DNA from: Aliiglaciecola sp. CAU 1673
Lineage (GTDB): Bacteria > Pseudomonadota > Gammaproteobacteria > Enterobacterales > Alteromonadaceae
DNA length: 64,000 nt
Direction of reading: 5' to 3'
Assembly: GCF_029223185.1 (NCBI RefSeq)
Contig: NZ_JARHUG010000005.1
Coordinates: 1-64,000, forward strand
In this document: positions 44,998-54,472 of the stretch, piece by piece
Numbering within the stretch: position 1 is the first letter of the stretch
How the letters are laid out: every line of letters starts with the position of its first letter
Program-made: the position numbers and the translations under genes
Notes under the pieces: model-generated
Told to the model about the DNA's origin: nothing
Databases searched by the model: none
What the model saw: only the letters and a program-made list of their open reading frames with translations

Positions 44998-45947
44998 GTC
45001 TCTTCAAAACAGACCCTTGCACGGCCCTGCTCTTTGGCACGATAGAGCTGGCGATCAGCCAGCTCTATCAACTGATCGGGGCCAAGATCAGCGTCCATGT
45101 GCCAGGTAGCCACCCCCACGCTCACGCTGACCACTTTTTCATTTACGCCCTGCTCATGAGGCATGGACATATCCCGCACTGCTTCTTCTATTTTCATGGC
45201 CACCTCAACGGCGCCGCGCAGGGGGGTGTTAGGCAAAATCACTGCAAATTCTTCACCACCGTAGCGCGCCACTAAGTCGCCAGGTCGCCTGACCTGATGA
45301 GAGATGATTGCGGCCACATGCTTGAGGCACTCGTCACCGTCTAAATGGCCGTAGGTGTCGTTGTATTTTTTAAAAAAATCGATATCCAGCAGGATTAGCG
45401 ATATGGGTTGGTTAGAGCGACTACAACGACGCCATTCCTGCTGCAGGGTTTCATCAAAAAAGCGGCGATTGGCAACGCCGGTCAGCCCATCCCGAAAGGC
45501 CATTTCCTTGAGCAAGTCAGCCTGAAACTTAAGCGTAAGATGCGCTCTGACCCGGTTTTTCAGGGTTTGAGCATTGACTGGCTTTGAGACGAAATCCACA
45601 CCGCCGGCCTCCCAGCATGAGTTTTCATCTTCCTGGCTATCAGCGCCTGTCACAAAGATAACCGGAATATCCGCCGTGGCATCTTGCTGCTTGAGGCGGC
45701 GGCAGACTTCCAGGCCACTCATTTGTGGCATCATCACATCGAGCAATAGCAGGTCGGGTGGCGTACTTTGGCAAAAGTCCAACGCTTGTTGGCCACTGGT
45801 GGCAACAAAGAGTTCATGTTCGTTTATAAAAATCTGATGAATAGCCTGAATATTGATGGGTTGATCATCCACCACCAATATACGTCCACGCCGATTTCGA
45901 ACTTCGGTACTCTGAGCGAGTGAAATCTGTTCAATTGCAGAGGTCAA
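44994..45947 (-). CDS. Response regulator diguanylate cyclase (REC-GGDEF, PleD/WspR-like)
   Basis: A 317-residue protein with a receiver domain (RILVVDDQPINIQ; phospho-Asp in LLLLDVMMPQMSG; Lys in FVSKPVN) and a GGDEF domain (FRDGLTGVANRRFFDE; GGEEF). The inhibitory site RxxD (RPGD) is five residues before GGEEF, so c-di-GMP feedback is expected. It lies one base after the big hybrid kinase gene and is very probably its phosphorylation target. No membrane segment. Confidence 0.95.
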   Translation of the reverse strand: MTSAIEQISLAQSTEVRNRRGRILVVDDQPINIQAIHQIFINEHELFVATSGQQALDFCQSTPPDLLLLDVMMPQMSGLEVCRRLKQQDATADIPVIFVTGADSQEDENSCWEAGGVDFVSKPVNAQTLKNRVRAHLTLKFQADLLKEMAFRDGLTGVANRRFFDETLQQEWRRCSRSNQPISLILLDIDFFKKYNDTYGHLDGDECLKHVAAIISHQVRRPGDLVARYGGEEFAVILPNTPLRGAVEVAMKIEEAVRDMSMPHEQGVNEKVVSVSVGVATWHMDADLGPDQLIELADRQLYRAKEQGRARVCFEET

Positions 45948-45948
45948 A

Positions 45949-48900
45949 CTACTGTGTCTCCTGTTTGAATTCCCTTATCTGAAGCAGGGCATTCTGAAAA
46001 TCCATACGCGTGATCGCATCTGACAGCGCTACAGCCAACTTCGGATGCTCCGCTGACAAGGACTCCTTCAGACGCTCAAATTGGTTCAACGCTTCCAGAT
46101 TAGACTGTTCAAGCAAACCCGCCAAGACATCTAGTTCCTGTGGCTGAAAATAATTGGTCTCTTCTGGTTTATTCTGAACTGCCGTGGGCTTTTCAAGCCG
46201 ACCTTGGATTTCCACGTAGGTCAGTTGCAGCGTTTGCCCTAAGCGTTCAACACGACTGGCATAGGAAAGAGGCTCAATACCGGTCCGTACATCATGTTCC
46301 AAGTCAGCACATAACACCGCCACCGCCTTGGCACCAAGGGTAGCAGACATACCTTTCAGGCTATGCAATGCGGCTACAGCCTGGGGTACCAGTTCTGGTA
46401 CCCAACTGCTCGGTAAGGACAGCATCAGTGGCGGTGCATCACGTAAAAAACTTTGGGTAGCCCGCTGAAACACTTGTTCACTGCCCCCAAAGCGCAGCAT
46501 GGCATCACGATAATCCAGCAACGGCTCAGTCCCCTGAGTTTGTGTTGGTTGGATTGCCGTGGGCGGCGAAGCTTCTGACTTTATGGGTTCTGGCGCTTTC
46601 TGCTCCGCGTCTGCAAACACATGTTTTCGGATCACGGAAATCAAATGAGCCAATTCAAAGGGCTTACCGATATGGTCGTTCATGCCCACGGCAAAGGCCG
46701 CTTCCCGATCAGAAACCATGGCATTGGCTGTCATAGCTACTATTGGCAAGTCTGTCAGACCAAGGTTGGTGCGAATCTCGCGGGTAGCGCCATAGCCATC
46801 CAGTACCGGCATCTGGATATCCATTAACACCAAGTCAAACTGCGGCTTGGCAGTGCGTAACATTTCTACGGCCACTGCCCCATTTTCCGCCACGCTGACT
46901 TCGGCACCTTCCATTCTCAGCAATTCGCCGGCCACCTGCTGGTTGGTAAGATTATCTTCTACCAGCAAAATAGAGACCCCATCCAATCGAGCCAGTTTGG
47001 AAGCCGGCTGGGGGGGCTTTTTGTCTTTTAACAATAAGGCATCGGCAACGGCATCAAAGAGCGTCGACGCCGTGACCGGTTTAACCAAAAAGCCATTAAT
47101 TAAATGCGGAGAATTGGATTGCTCACGGTTAAGCTTTTCACGGCTGGTACCTGTTACCAAAATAATCATAGGCATGGTTTCCATGCCGTGAGATTGGCGG
47201 ATCATTTTGCTGGCCCTCCAGCCATCCAGCCCCGGCATATTCCAATCCATCAGCACCAGGTCCACCGGTTGCACTTGGCTTCTTAAGCGCGCCACCGCCT
47301 GCTCACCACTTTCCAGCTTCTCCACTTTCCAGCCAAAGGAAGTGCATAGTGAGGCCAGAATATCCCTGGCACCGCGATGATCATCCACTACCAACACGCG
47401 CAAATTTTTCGGCAAGCTATACAAATTATCAGTTTCAGCCTGTTCTTCTATGCAAGGCAAGGTAAAGGAGAACTCACTGCCCTTACCCACCTCACTTTTG
47501 ACACGCATCTGACCGCCCATCAAGCTAATCAATCTCTTGCAAATCACCAGACCTAGTCCCGTACCGCCATAACGACGGGCAGTGGAGGCCTCAGCCTGAT
47601 TAAAGCCATCGAAGATACGTTGCAGATGCTCTTCGCTAATACCGATACCGGTATCGCTGACGGTAAACTCCAATATCAGGTGCTGCTCTTCACGCTCTGC
47701 CACTTTAACCGACAACATCACCTCACCCTCATGGGTGAACTTGATGGCATTGCCGCACAGATTGATCAGGATTTGCTGTAATCGCATGCCATCTAGACGT
47801 ATCCGCTGAGGGATGCCGGGTTCCACATCGAACAAGACTTCGATATTCCTGTCGCCAAGGTTTACCGAAATAATATCGCCCACATCGCGAACAATTCTCT
47901 CTATCTCACAGGGCTGCGGGTCCAACACCAGTTTGCCGGCTTCCACCTTGGAGAAATCCAGAATGTCATTAAGGATCCCCAGCAGGGCCCTGGCCGCTGC
48001 CTCGGCCTTCTTAACATAATCATGCTGCTGCATAGCCATATCCGTTTGCCCAAGTAGCTGCAGCATGCCTAGCACGGCATTCATAGGGGTACGAATTTCG
48101 TGGCTCATGTTGGCCAGGAACAGAGATTTGGCCTGATTGGCTTGGTCTGCGTATTGCTTTGCTTCCTGCAAACGCTTTTCATACTCTCTCTGTTCCGTGA
48201 CATCCTGATTAATACCCAGCACCTGCTCTGGAACACCCTCTGCATCCCTTTCCACCATGGCGCCGGCCTGTACGTAGCGCACTTCACCGTTAGGCCGCAA
48301 AATACGAAATACCAGATTAAACACATCCAGCCCATCCATGGCGCTTTCTAGCCGTTTGGACGTCTCCGTTAGATCGTCCGGATGCAGGCAGTTGCGCCAA
48401 TGATCGATGTTCAGGCCCTGCTTACCCAGTTCCGCTGGCAACTGGTAAATAGTAAACATCTGACGGTTCCAGTTGAGTTTTCCGGTTTTCACATCCCACG
48501 TCCAGACACCCAAGCCAGCTAAATCCGCCGCTTTAAGCATCTGATCACGCATCGCCACCAGCTTATCCCTGCCTTTTTTCTGCTCGGTAATATCCGAGGC
48601 CATGCCCATGTAACCGACGATGTCCTTGTTATCATTGCGCAAGGCCGTGACTTGCAAATAAACAGGTATCAGCGAGCCATCTTTGCACACATAGGTCCAC
48701 TCATGGGCATTGGGCATACCGAGTTTGGATTTGACAATAAAGGTTTCAAACCCCGGCTTTACCCGCTTGCCGATTTCCTGAGAAAACTCGATGGCGCGCT
48801 CGGCAACCTCATCCTGTAAATGGAAAAGGGCCGGGGTTTCAACGCCAATAATATCGCTGGCCCGGTAGCCCAACATCTGTTCTGCCGCCGGGTTAAAAAA

Positions 48901-50487
48901 GGTGATAATGCCTTGTGTGTCGGTGGCAACAATGGCACTACCCGCTTGGCCGGTGATAGCTTGCAATATGCTCAGGGATTGACTGAGCTGGTCGGTGCGC
49001 TCCTGAACCTGTTTCTCCAGATTCTCATTTAAGTCTTCAATGCGATGCTGAACTTGAATCTGTTCGCTGATATCGCGGATGGTTTTAGCGCTGCCAATAT
49101 GCTTTCCATCTGCATCCCTAAGGGGAGCCACGGAAATCGATACATCCAGCAGCTGGCCGTCCACGCGTCTTCGCTTCGTTACATAGTGCGGAAGGGATTG
49201 TCCATTTGCTAACCCACTTCGTACTTCCTGGTATTGTGCCTGGTATTCTGAGGGGACCAGCAATTGAGCCAGGTTCTGACCAAGCGCCTGCTCTGCTGAG
49301 TACCCAAACATCTCCTCCGCACCATGATTCCATTGGGTGATATTTCCCTCTAAGTCCTCCCCGATGATGGCATCCTGCGAACTATCCACAATGGCAGAGC
49401 GCAAAGCCATTTCCTTTTCTGCCCGATGTTGGGATTTACTGCTTTTCCTGTATAGGTAATAGAATGCACCAACCAGGCTTAGACATAGCACCATGGTCAG
49501 CAAAACGTTGTATTGGGTCCTCTGTACCCTGCCATCTAACAGCGATTTGGGGAAACTGATGCGTAAATAAAGCGCTCTGGGCAATTTTCCGCCGGACAAG
49601 GGATAGAGATATTCACTAACCACAATCTGCTCAGCACCACTGGCATAGAGTCTGTCATTTAACTCTGGGAGGATATCACTGGTGGTTGGGGAGAATTCAT
49701 CCTGCCAGCGCCAGGGTTGATCCCATTCGAAAGCGAAGGTTTTTTCTAGTCGCGGATGAATGTAGAAGTCACCATTTTGGTCCGTGAGATAAAGTAGAAA
49801 TCCGGCAGGGAGCTTTGCTTTTAACTCCGCCAACAGAGAGCTAGCGTCATAATGCAGTAAAACGACACCAAAGATTTTGCCCTTATCGTCATATATTGGT
49901 GTGGAAAGCCAAATCATCGGCCTGGTGGGCTTTAATGGACCATCACTATTTCGCTGCAAAAATGGGCGGGATATAAATACTTCGCCCTTTGCCATATCAG
50001 CCCCACCGTTGATGATATGCATATGTCTGGGATTCAATAGACCACGGTCAGGATTATTGATGACTTTGCCGTTCTCACTCTCCAGGCTCAACATCAGCTT
50101 AGGCTGGTCGTATAAGGCGATGTAGTCAACGCGACTACTTTTAGGATGCACTTCCAAATAGGCCGCAAAGATGGCCTCCAAGCGTCCCAACCACTGCGGC
50201 AGGCTGCTGCCATCGGCATGATCCATCCCGGAGTCTACAGCCCTGGCGATACCTATGGTCGGCGGAACAGACGCCAGTAAGCTAATATCCCGACGCAGGT
50301 CTTCCAACTCATCTACCAAGGCATCAGATTTGACAGCTATCTGGCTGTCCAGCAAAGCATCGTATTCTATGATGCCCTTGGTTCGTTCTATTCGTCCGCT
50401 AAGAAAAGCCACCAGCAAGCACAAGATCACGACCGCCGCTACCGCAAGCCAGCCCATCAGCGTCAATCTGTTAATAACTGTTTTCAT
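45949..50487 (-). CDS. Hybrid sensor histidine kinase with Cache, PAS x3, two receivers and HPt
   Basis: A 1512-residue membrane kinase. TM1 (about 11-30) and TM2 (about 325-346) enclose a periplasmic dCache-like sensor. Three PAS domains follow (about 360-480, 500-635, 650-765). HisKA has LANMSHEIRTPMN with His796; the ATPase shows N box INLCGNAIKFTHEG, DTGIGIS and GGTGLGLVICKR. Two receivers follow, with Asp1081 and Asp1223, then an HPt domain with His1375 (AALHSLKGM). This is a BarA/ArcB-type phosphorelay; the HPt could pass phosphate to the adjacent REC-GGDEF protein. The sensed signal is unknown. Confidence 0.94.
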   Translation of the reverse strand: MKTVINRLTLMGWLAVAAVVILCLLVAFLSGRIERTKGIIEYDALLDSQIAVKSDALVDELEDLRRDISLLASVPPTIGIARAVDSGMDHADGSSLPQWLGRLEAIFAAYLEVHPKSSRVDYIALYDQPKLMLSLESENGKVINNPDRGLLNPRHMHIINGGADMAKGEVFISRPFLQRNSDGPLKPTRPMIWLSTPIYDDKGKIFGVVLLHYDASSLLAELKAKLPAGFLLYLTDQNGDFYIHPRLEKTFAFEWDQPWRWQDEFSPTTSDILPELNDRLYASGAEQIVVSEYLYPLSGGKLPRALYLRISFPKSLLDGRVQRTQYNVLLTMVLCLSLVGAFYYLYRKSSKSQHRAEKEMALRSAIVDSSQDAIIGEDLEGNITQWNHGAEEMFGYSAEQALGQNLAQLLVPSEYQAQYQEVRSGLANGQSLPHYVTKRRRVDGQLLDVSISVAPLRDADGKHIGSAKTIRDISEQIQVQHRIEDLNENLEKQVQERTDQLSQSLSILQAITGQAGSAIVATDTQGIITFFNPAAEQMLGYRASDIIGVETPALFHLQDEVAERAIEFSQEIGKRVKPGFETFIVKSKLGMPNAHEWTYVCKDGSLIPVYLQVTALRNDNKDIVGYMGMASDITEQKKGRDKLVAMRDQMLKAADLAGLGVWTWDVKTGKLNWNRQMFTIYQLPAELGKQGLNIDHWRNCLHPDDLTETSKRLESAMDGLDVFNLVFRILRPNGEVRYVQAGAMVERDAEGVPEQVLGINQDVTEQREYEKRLQEAKQYADQANQAKSLFLANMSHEIRTPMNAVLGMLQLLGQTDMAMQQHDYVKKAEAAARALLGILNDILDFSKVEAGKLVLDPQPCEIERIVRDVGDIISVNLGDRNIEVLFDVEPGIPQRIRLDGMRLQQILINLCGNAIKFTHEGEVMLSVKVAEREEQHLILEFTVSDTGIGISEEHLQRIFDGFNQAEASTARRYGGTGLGLVICKRLISLMGGQMRVKSEVGKGSEFSFTLPCIEEQAETDNLYSLPKNLRVLVVDDHRGARDILASLCTSFGWKVEKLESGEQAVARLRSQVQPVDLVLMDWNMPGLDGWRASKMIRQSHGMETMPMIILVTGTSREKLNREQSNSPHLINGFLVKPVTASTLFDAVADALLLKDKKPPQPASKLARLDGVSILLVEDNLTNQQVAGELLRMEGAEVSVAENGAVAVEMLRTAKPQFDLVLMDIQMPVLDGYGATREIRTNLGLTDLPIVAMTANAMVSDREAAFAVGMNDHIGKPFELAHLISVIRKHVFADAEQKAPEPIKSEASPPTAIQPTQTQGTEPLLDYRDAMLRFGGSEQVFQRATQSFLRDAPPLMLSLPSSWVPELVPQAVAALHSLKGMSATLGAKAVAVLCADLEHDVRTGIEPLSYASRVERLGQTLQLTYVEIQGRLEKPTAVQNKPEETNYFQPQELDVLAGLLEQSNLEALNQFERLKESLSAEHPKLAVALSDAITRMDFQNALLQIREFKQETQ

Positions 50488-50571
50488 GGCTTCCTATGTA
50501 AGCGGCCTTTACGGTTCCAGCAATACTTATAGCACTTTGCGTCAGGTTATTGGTTTTATGTTGTTTTTTCT

Positions 50572-51168
50572 CTAGTTTGCACCGTGCTTACCGGCTGTCC
50601 AGCCTCCTTTTGCCAACACTCTGTCACCTAGTTGTTGCGGCGCACTCTCAAGGTCGGTGGCCATCGAATCATTCCAGCGGTTTAAAAAGCCGTACAGACT
50701 GACGGCTGCCAGCATTTCCACTATTTGATTTTCACTCCAGTGGCGTTTGACTCTCTCCATCAGCTTTTGATCTACAGCATTGGGCACCGCCCCGGCAGCC
50801 AACGCAAAATCCAGCGCGGCACGCTCGGCCTCTGAATATAGCGGACAGCTTTGATACTCCCACACCGCATCAATTTTCTCCTGACTGATGCCATGTAAGC
50901 CGGCTGCAATAAGCGAATGGGCCTCACAATAACGGCACCCGGCAGCGCGACTGGCAAAATGAGCGAGGATACGTTTAAAGCCGGGGTCCACTTCGCCATC
51001 TTCCGCCATAACAGCGCGGGTCAGAGTACCAAATGCTTTGACGATCTCGGGCTTGCGCTGCATGGTCAGCAAACTATTGGGCACAAAACCAAGAATGCGC
51101 TCAAAGAGTGCGAAGTCATCTTTAAGCTCTGGATTTAAGTCTTTGTCCAGTGGAGCCATATGGGCCAT
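50572..51168 (-). CDS. Carboxymuconolactone decarboxylase/AhpD-family protein
   Basis: A 198-residue protein of the CMD (AhpD-like) fold, many of which are peroxidase-related thiol proteins. The redox motif CRYCEAHS (CxxC plus His) is typical of AhpD. FVPNSLLTMQRKPEIVKAFG and the end NRWNDSMATDLE match the uncharacterised peroxidase-related branch. I prefer the internal ATG (MAHMAPLDKDLNPE), which has AGAGGA upstream, to an earlier start. No AhpC partner is nearby. It is divergent from yadG. Confidence 0.82.
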   Translation of the reverse strand: MAHMAPLDKDLNPELKDDFALFERILGFVPNSLLTMQRKPEIVKAFGTLTRAVMAEDGEVDPGFKRILAHFASRAAGCRYCEAHSLIAAGLHGISQEKIDAVWEYQSCPLYSEAERAALDFALAAGAVPNAVDQKLMERVKRHWSENQIVEMLAAVSLYGFLNRWNDSMATDLESAPQQLGDRVLAKGGWTAGKHGAN

Positions 51169-51250
51169 TTTGTGTTTTCCTCTTATCTGCCTTGAAATTG
51201 GATGCAAGGATCCCAACCTAGTCTGCTTACTGGTTAAATACAATAACATC

Positions 51251-52189
51251 ATGAATGCATTGGAAATTCGCGATCTGCGCAAAACCTACAAAGGTGGCGT
51301 GGAAGCACTGAAAGGCATAGATCTCAGCGTAAACCAAGGGGATTTCTTCGCCCTGCTTGGTCCCAACGGTGCCGGCAAGTCCACTACCATCGGTATCATC
51401 AGCAGCCTGGTCAACAAAAGCGGCGGCACCGTCAAGGTATTCGGTGATGATATTGACCAGGATCTGGTGAAAGCCAAATCCCATATCGGTCTGGTGCCCC
51501 AGGAATTTAATTTCAACCAGTTTGAAACCTTGTTGCAGATTGTGGTTAATCAGGCCGGTTACTACGGCGTGCCAAGGGGCATTGCCAAAGAACGTGCAGA
51601 GAAATACCTCAAGCAGTTGGATCTTTGGGAAAAACGCAATGTGCCAGCGCGCACCCTGTCAGGGGGGATGAAAAGGCGCTTGATGATTGCCCGTGCGCTG
51701 ATGCATGAACCCAAGATGCTGATTTTGGATGAGCCCACCGCAGGCGTGGATATTGAGATCCGCCGCTCCATGTGGACCTTCCTCAAAGAAATTAACCAGC
51801 AGGGCATCACCATTATCCTCACCACCCATTATTTGGAAGAGGCGGAAATGCTGTGTCGAAATATCGCCATTATCGATAAGGGCCGCATCGTCGAAAACAC
51901 CACCATGAAGGGCCTGCTGACCAAGCTGAATATTGAAACCTTCGTGCTCGACCTTCCCCCCAATAGTGTCAAGCCGACGCTGGATGGTTTTGTGTACCGG
52001 ATGATAGATGATCACAGCCTGGAGGTGGATGTGCCCAAATCAGCCAGCCTCAATGCGGTCTTCAGCCAGTTATCAGAGCAAGGCGTGCAGGTGCTGAGCA
52101 TGCGCAATAAAGCCAATCGCTTGGAGGAACTCTTTGTGCGTCTGGTCGAAGATGGCCGAGCCAATAGCGAGCGGGGAGAGAAGAAATGA
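51251..52189 (+). CDS. yadG: ABC transporter ATP-binding protein (YadG-like)
   Basis: A 312-residue ATPase. Walker A GPNGAGKSTT, Q-loop GLVPQEFNFNQ, signature LSGGMKRRL, Walker B MLILDEPTAGVD and the switch His in TTHYLEEAE are all intact. A C-terminal domain of about 80 residues follows, as in drug- or polysaccharide-export ABC-2 systems. It overlaps the permease gene by ATGA. In E. coli yadGH is near panD, and here it also sits near the pan genes. Substrate unknown. Confidence 0.93.
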   Translation: MNALEIRDLRKTYKGGVEALKGIDLSVNQGDFFALLGPNGAGKSTTIGIISSLVNKSGGTVKVFGDDIDQDLVKAKSHIGLVPQEFNFNQFETLLQIVVNQAGYYGVPRGIAKERAEKYLKQLDLWEKRNVPARTLSGGMKRRLMIARALMHEPKMLILDEPTAGVDIEIRRSMWTFLKEINQQGITIILTTHYLEEAEMLCRNIAIIDKGRIVENTTMKGLLTKLNIETFVLDLPPNSVKPTLDGFVYRMIDDHSLEVDVPKSASLNAVFSQLSEQGVQVLSMRNKANRLEELFVRLVEDGRANSERGEKK

Positions 52190-52956
52190 GTAGTTTAAGC
52201 GTTGTTGCCCTGCGCACTATCTGGATTAAAGAGTGCACTCGTTTTATGCGCATCTGGGTGCAAACTCTGGTGCCACCGGCCATTACCATGAGCCTCTATT
52301 TTGTGATCTTCGGCAATCTGATTGGCAGCCGCATTGGTCAGATGGGTGGCTTCAGCTATATGGAGTTTATTGTCCCAGGCCTGATTATGATGTCGGTGAT
52401 CACCAACGCCTATGCCAATGTGTCTTCGTCTTTTTTCAGTGCCAAATTCCAGCGTAACGTAGAAGAGTTGTTGGTCGCGCCGGTGTCTACCTGGATTATT
52501 ATCCTGGGCTACGTGGGCGGTGGCGTGGCGCGCGCGCTTCTGGTAGGCAGCATTGTCACTGTGGTTTCCCTGTTTTTTGTAGATTTAAACATCCACCATC
52601 CGGTGATGCTGGTGCTAACGTTAGTACTGACCGCTACCTTGTTTTCGGTAGCGGGCCTGGTAAACGGAGTATTTGCCAAAAGCTTTGACGATGTCAGCGT
52701 GATCCCCACTTTTGTGTTAACCCCGTTAACCTATTTGGGCGGGGTGTTTTATTCACTTTCCTTGCTACCGGACTTTTGGCAGGCAGTCAGCAAGCTCAAT
52801 CCGGTGGTGTATATGGTAGATGGCTTCAGATATGGCTTTCTGGGCATTTCCGATGTGGGTATCGCCACGTCAGTAGCCGTGTTAATAGGGTTCAACCTTG
52901 CGCTCTTCACCGTGGCTTGGCAACTGCTCAAGCGCGGCGTTGGGATCCGTAGTTAG
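52186..52956 (+). CDS. yadH: ABC-2 type permease (YadH-like)
   Basis: A 256-residue permease with six predicted helices and the ABC-2 signature region (PLTYLGGVFYSLSLLPDFWQ; LNPVVYMVDGFRYGFLG). It forms an exporter with the preceding ATPase, with which it is translationally coupled. E. coli YadH has the same length. Cargo is not known. Confidence 0.93.
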   Translation: MSSLSVVALRTIWIKECTRFMRIWVQTLVPPAITMSLYFVIFGNLIGSRIGQMGGFSYMEFIVPGLIMMSVITNAYANVSSSFFSAKFQRNVEELLVAPVSTWIIILGYVGGGVARALLVGSIVTVVSLFFVDLNIHHPVMLVLTLVLTATLFSVAGLVNGVFAKSFDDVSVIPTFVLTPLTYLGGVFYSLSLLPDFWQAVSKLNPVVYMVDGFRYGFLGISDVGIATSVAVLIGFNLALFTVAWQLLKRGVGIRS

Positions 52957-52964
52957 GGTTATCG

Positions 52965-53630
52965 ATGAACACAGGCAACTCGAAATGGGTCACCTCCAAC
53001 CAAAATGGCCCGCACGAAAAACTACCTGAATTGGTGCAGCGGCATTTAGCCAGCCCTTCGCAAAAACCTTTTAGTGAGCATACCCTCACCGCTTTTGAGC
53101 AAGCGCAAGCTTGGCTTCACGGCTGGCAAGGACCGCTGATTCTCGATTCTTGCTGCGGGGTGGGAGAAAGCACGGCTAATCTGGCAGCACTTTACCCGGA
53201 TGCCAGGGTTATCGGTGTTGATAAATCCGCCCTGCGTACCGGTAAACATGAAGCCAACTACGCTAATAGCAATGCCAACTACCTGGTGCTGCGCGCCGAC
53301 TTAAAAGATTTTTGGCGACTGGCCCATCAGGCAGGTTGGCAGTTACAAAAACACTATCTGCTGTATCCCAACCCCTGGCCTAAATCCATGCATGTAAAAA
53401 GGCGTTGGCACGGTAGTGCTGCCTTTGCCGATCTGCTGAAACTGGGAGGGCATCTGACGCTGCGCAGTAACTGGCAGTTGTATGTGGAGGAGTTTGCCCT
53501 GGCCTTAGCCATTGCCGGCATCGATACAGAGGTAAAGCCTTACGCCAGCAGTGAAGCCATCACCCCATTTGAGCGTAAATACTGGGCCAGCGGCCAGCAA
53601 AGCTGGCAGCTGGAGGCTCAGTTAAGGTAA
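52965..53630 (+). CDS. TrmB-like SAM-dependent methyltransferase
   Basis: A 221-residue protein related to TrmB, which makes m7G46 in tRNA. The SAM-binding motif is LDSCCGVGESTANLA (TrmB usually has EIGFGxG), then VIGVDKS, and the TrmB signature region YPNPWPKSMHVKRRWHG (canonical PDPWPKKRHxKRR). The C-terminal EAITPFERKYWASGQ matches the TrmB end (SxFExRG-like, here TPFERKY). It may be a paralogue with changed substrate. It follows yadH by 8 nt and overlaps the convergent EAL gene by 13 bases. Confidence 0.78.
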   Translation: MNTGNSKWVTSNQNGPHEKLPELVQRHLASPSQKPFSEHTLTAFEQAQAWLHGWQGPLILDSCCGVGESTANLAALYPDARVIGVDKSALRTGKHEANYANSNANYLVLRADLKDFWRLAHQAGWQLQKHYLLYPNPWPKSMHVKRRWHGSAAFADLLKLGGHLTLRSNWQLYVEEFALALAIAGIDTEVKPYASSEAITPFERKYWASGQQSWQLEAQLR

Positions 53631-54331
53631 GCCTGGGGTTTGCTGAAGTAGAATCCCTGACCGTAGCGAATACCCAGACTGCGCACTGCATCCAGGCAGG
53701 ATTTGTCTTCAATATGCTCGGCAATAACAGCAATATTACGCTCGCTAGCCAGCTGATTGAGGTGATCTACAAAGTCTGCGGCTTCCTGGCTTTTGGCCAT
53801 CTGCTTGACCAGGGAGCCGTCAATTTTGATGCCATCCACCGGCATATCCAGAATCGTCAGAATATTGCCGGATACCCCACCAAAATGATCGACCAGTAAG
53901 CGGATATCCAAAGCCTTACACACCTGTAAAAATGACTGAAACTCCGCTCGATGATTTAACGCAGTGGAGGCCATGATCTCCAGAGTAATGCGGTTTGGAT
54001 TGGGGTAATGCTTCACAAACTCGTTCAGAAACTTGGTTAAGGTCGGCTCGATAATATCCTGCTGGCTGATATTGATGCTCCAGGCCAGGTTGTTGTCACG
54101 AAAATACTCAGAGCTGGCATGAAATACCCGGCGGGTGAGTTCACCGAAGCTGTGCTCTCGCTCTACCAGAAACAAAAAATCACTGGGCAAGAAGGTTTGT
54201 TCCTTTTCCGTGACAAGGCGGGCCAGGCACTCATAGCTCCATACCGAATGGTGTTCCAGGTCCATAATGGGCTGGAAATAGGGCACCACCCGATCGATAT
54301 CGATATTGTCGAGGATTTCTTTGACTTTCAT
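53618..54331 (-). CDS. Degenerate EAL-domain protein
   Basis: A 237-residue stand-alone EAL domain without a sensor. The signature reads YECLARL in place of ExLxR, with the Glu kept. SINIS and LEIMAS keep Asn and Glu, IKIDGSLV keeps the Lys, and AEHIED keeps the Glu. The DDFG(T/S)G loop is VDHFGG, so the second metal-binding Asp is His. The enzyme is therefore likely weak or inactive and may bind c-di-GMP as a receptor, or only proteins. I choose the ATG with AAGAGA 8 nt upstream. Two diguanylate cyclase genes lie in the same window. Confidence 0.85.
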   Translation of the reverse strand: MKVKEILDNIDIDRVVPYFQPIMDLEHHSVWSYECLARLVTEKEQTFLPSDFLFLVEREHSFGELTRRVFHASSEYFRDNNLAWSINISQQDIIEPTLTKFLNEFVKHYPNPNRITLEIMASTALNHRAEFQSFLQVCKALDIRLLVDHFGGVSGNILTILDMPVDGIKIDGSLVKQMAKSQEAADFVDHLNQLASERNIAVIAEHIEDKSCLDAVRSLGIRYGQGFYFSKPQAYLN

Positions 54332-54415
54332 GCTGCACATCTCTTCAGGACAACATTGTCACTATAGCAGCGACAACGCCGTAAATGCCATGTATCTCTT
54401 TGATACAAGCAGACT

Positions 54416-54443
54416 TTGTGTGAATGCTTGGCTAGTGTAAAAT
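54416..54443 (+). promoter_or_regulatory. Candidate sigma-70 promoter of panP
   Basis: TTGTGT, a 16-bp spacer and TAAAAT, about 30 bp before the panP start. A TTGTC/GACAA dyad (54356-54376) lies further upstream between the divergent EAL and panP genes. Confidence 0.45.
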
Positions 54444-54472
54444 TTACCTTTGTCCGATCACAAGGCGCTTAA

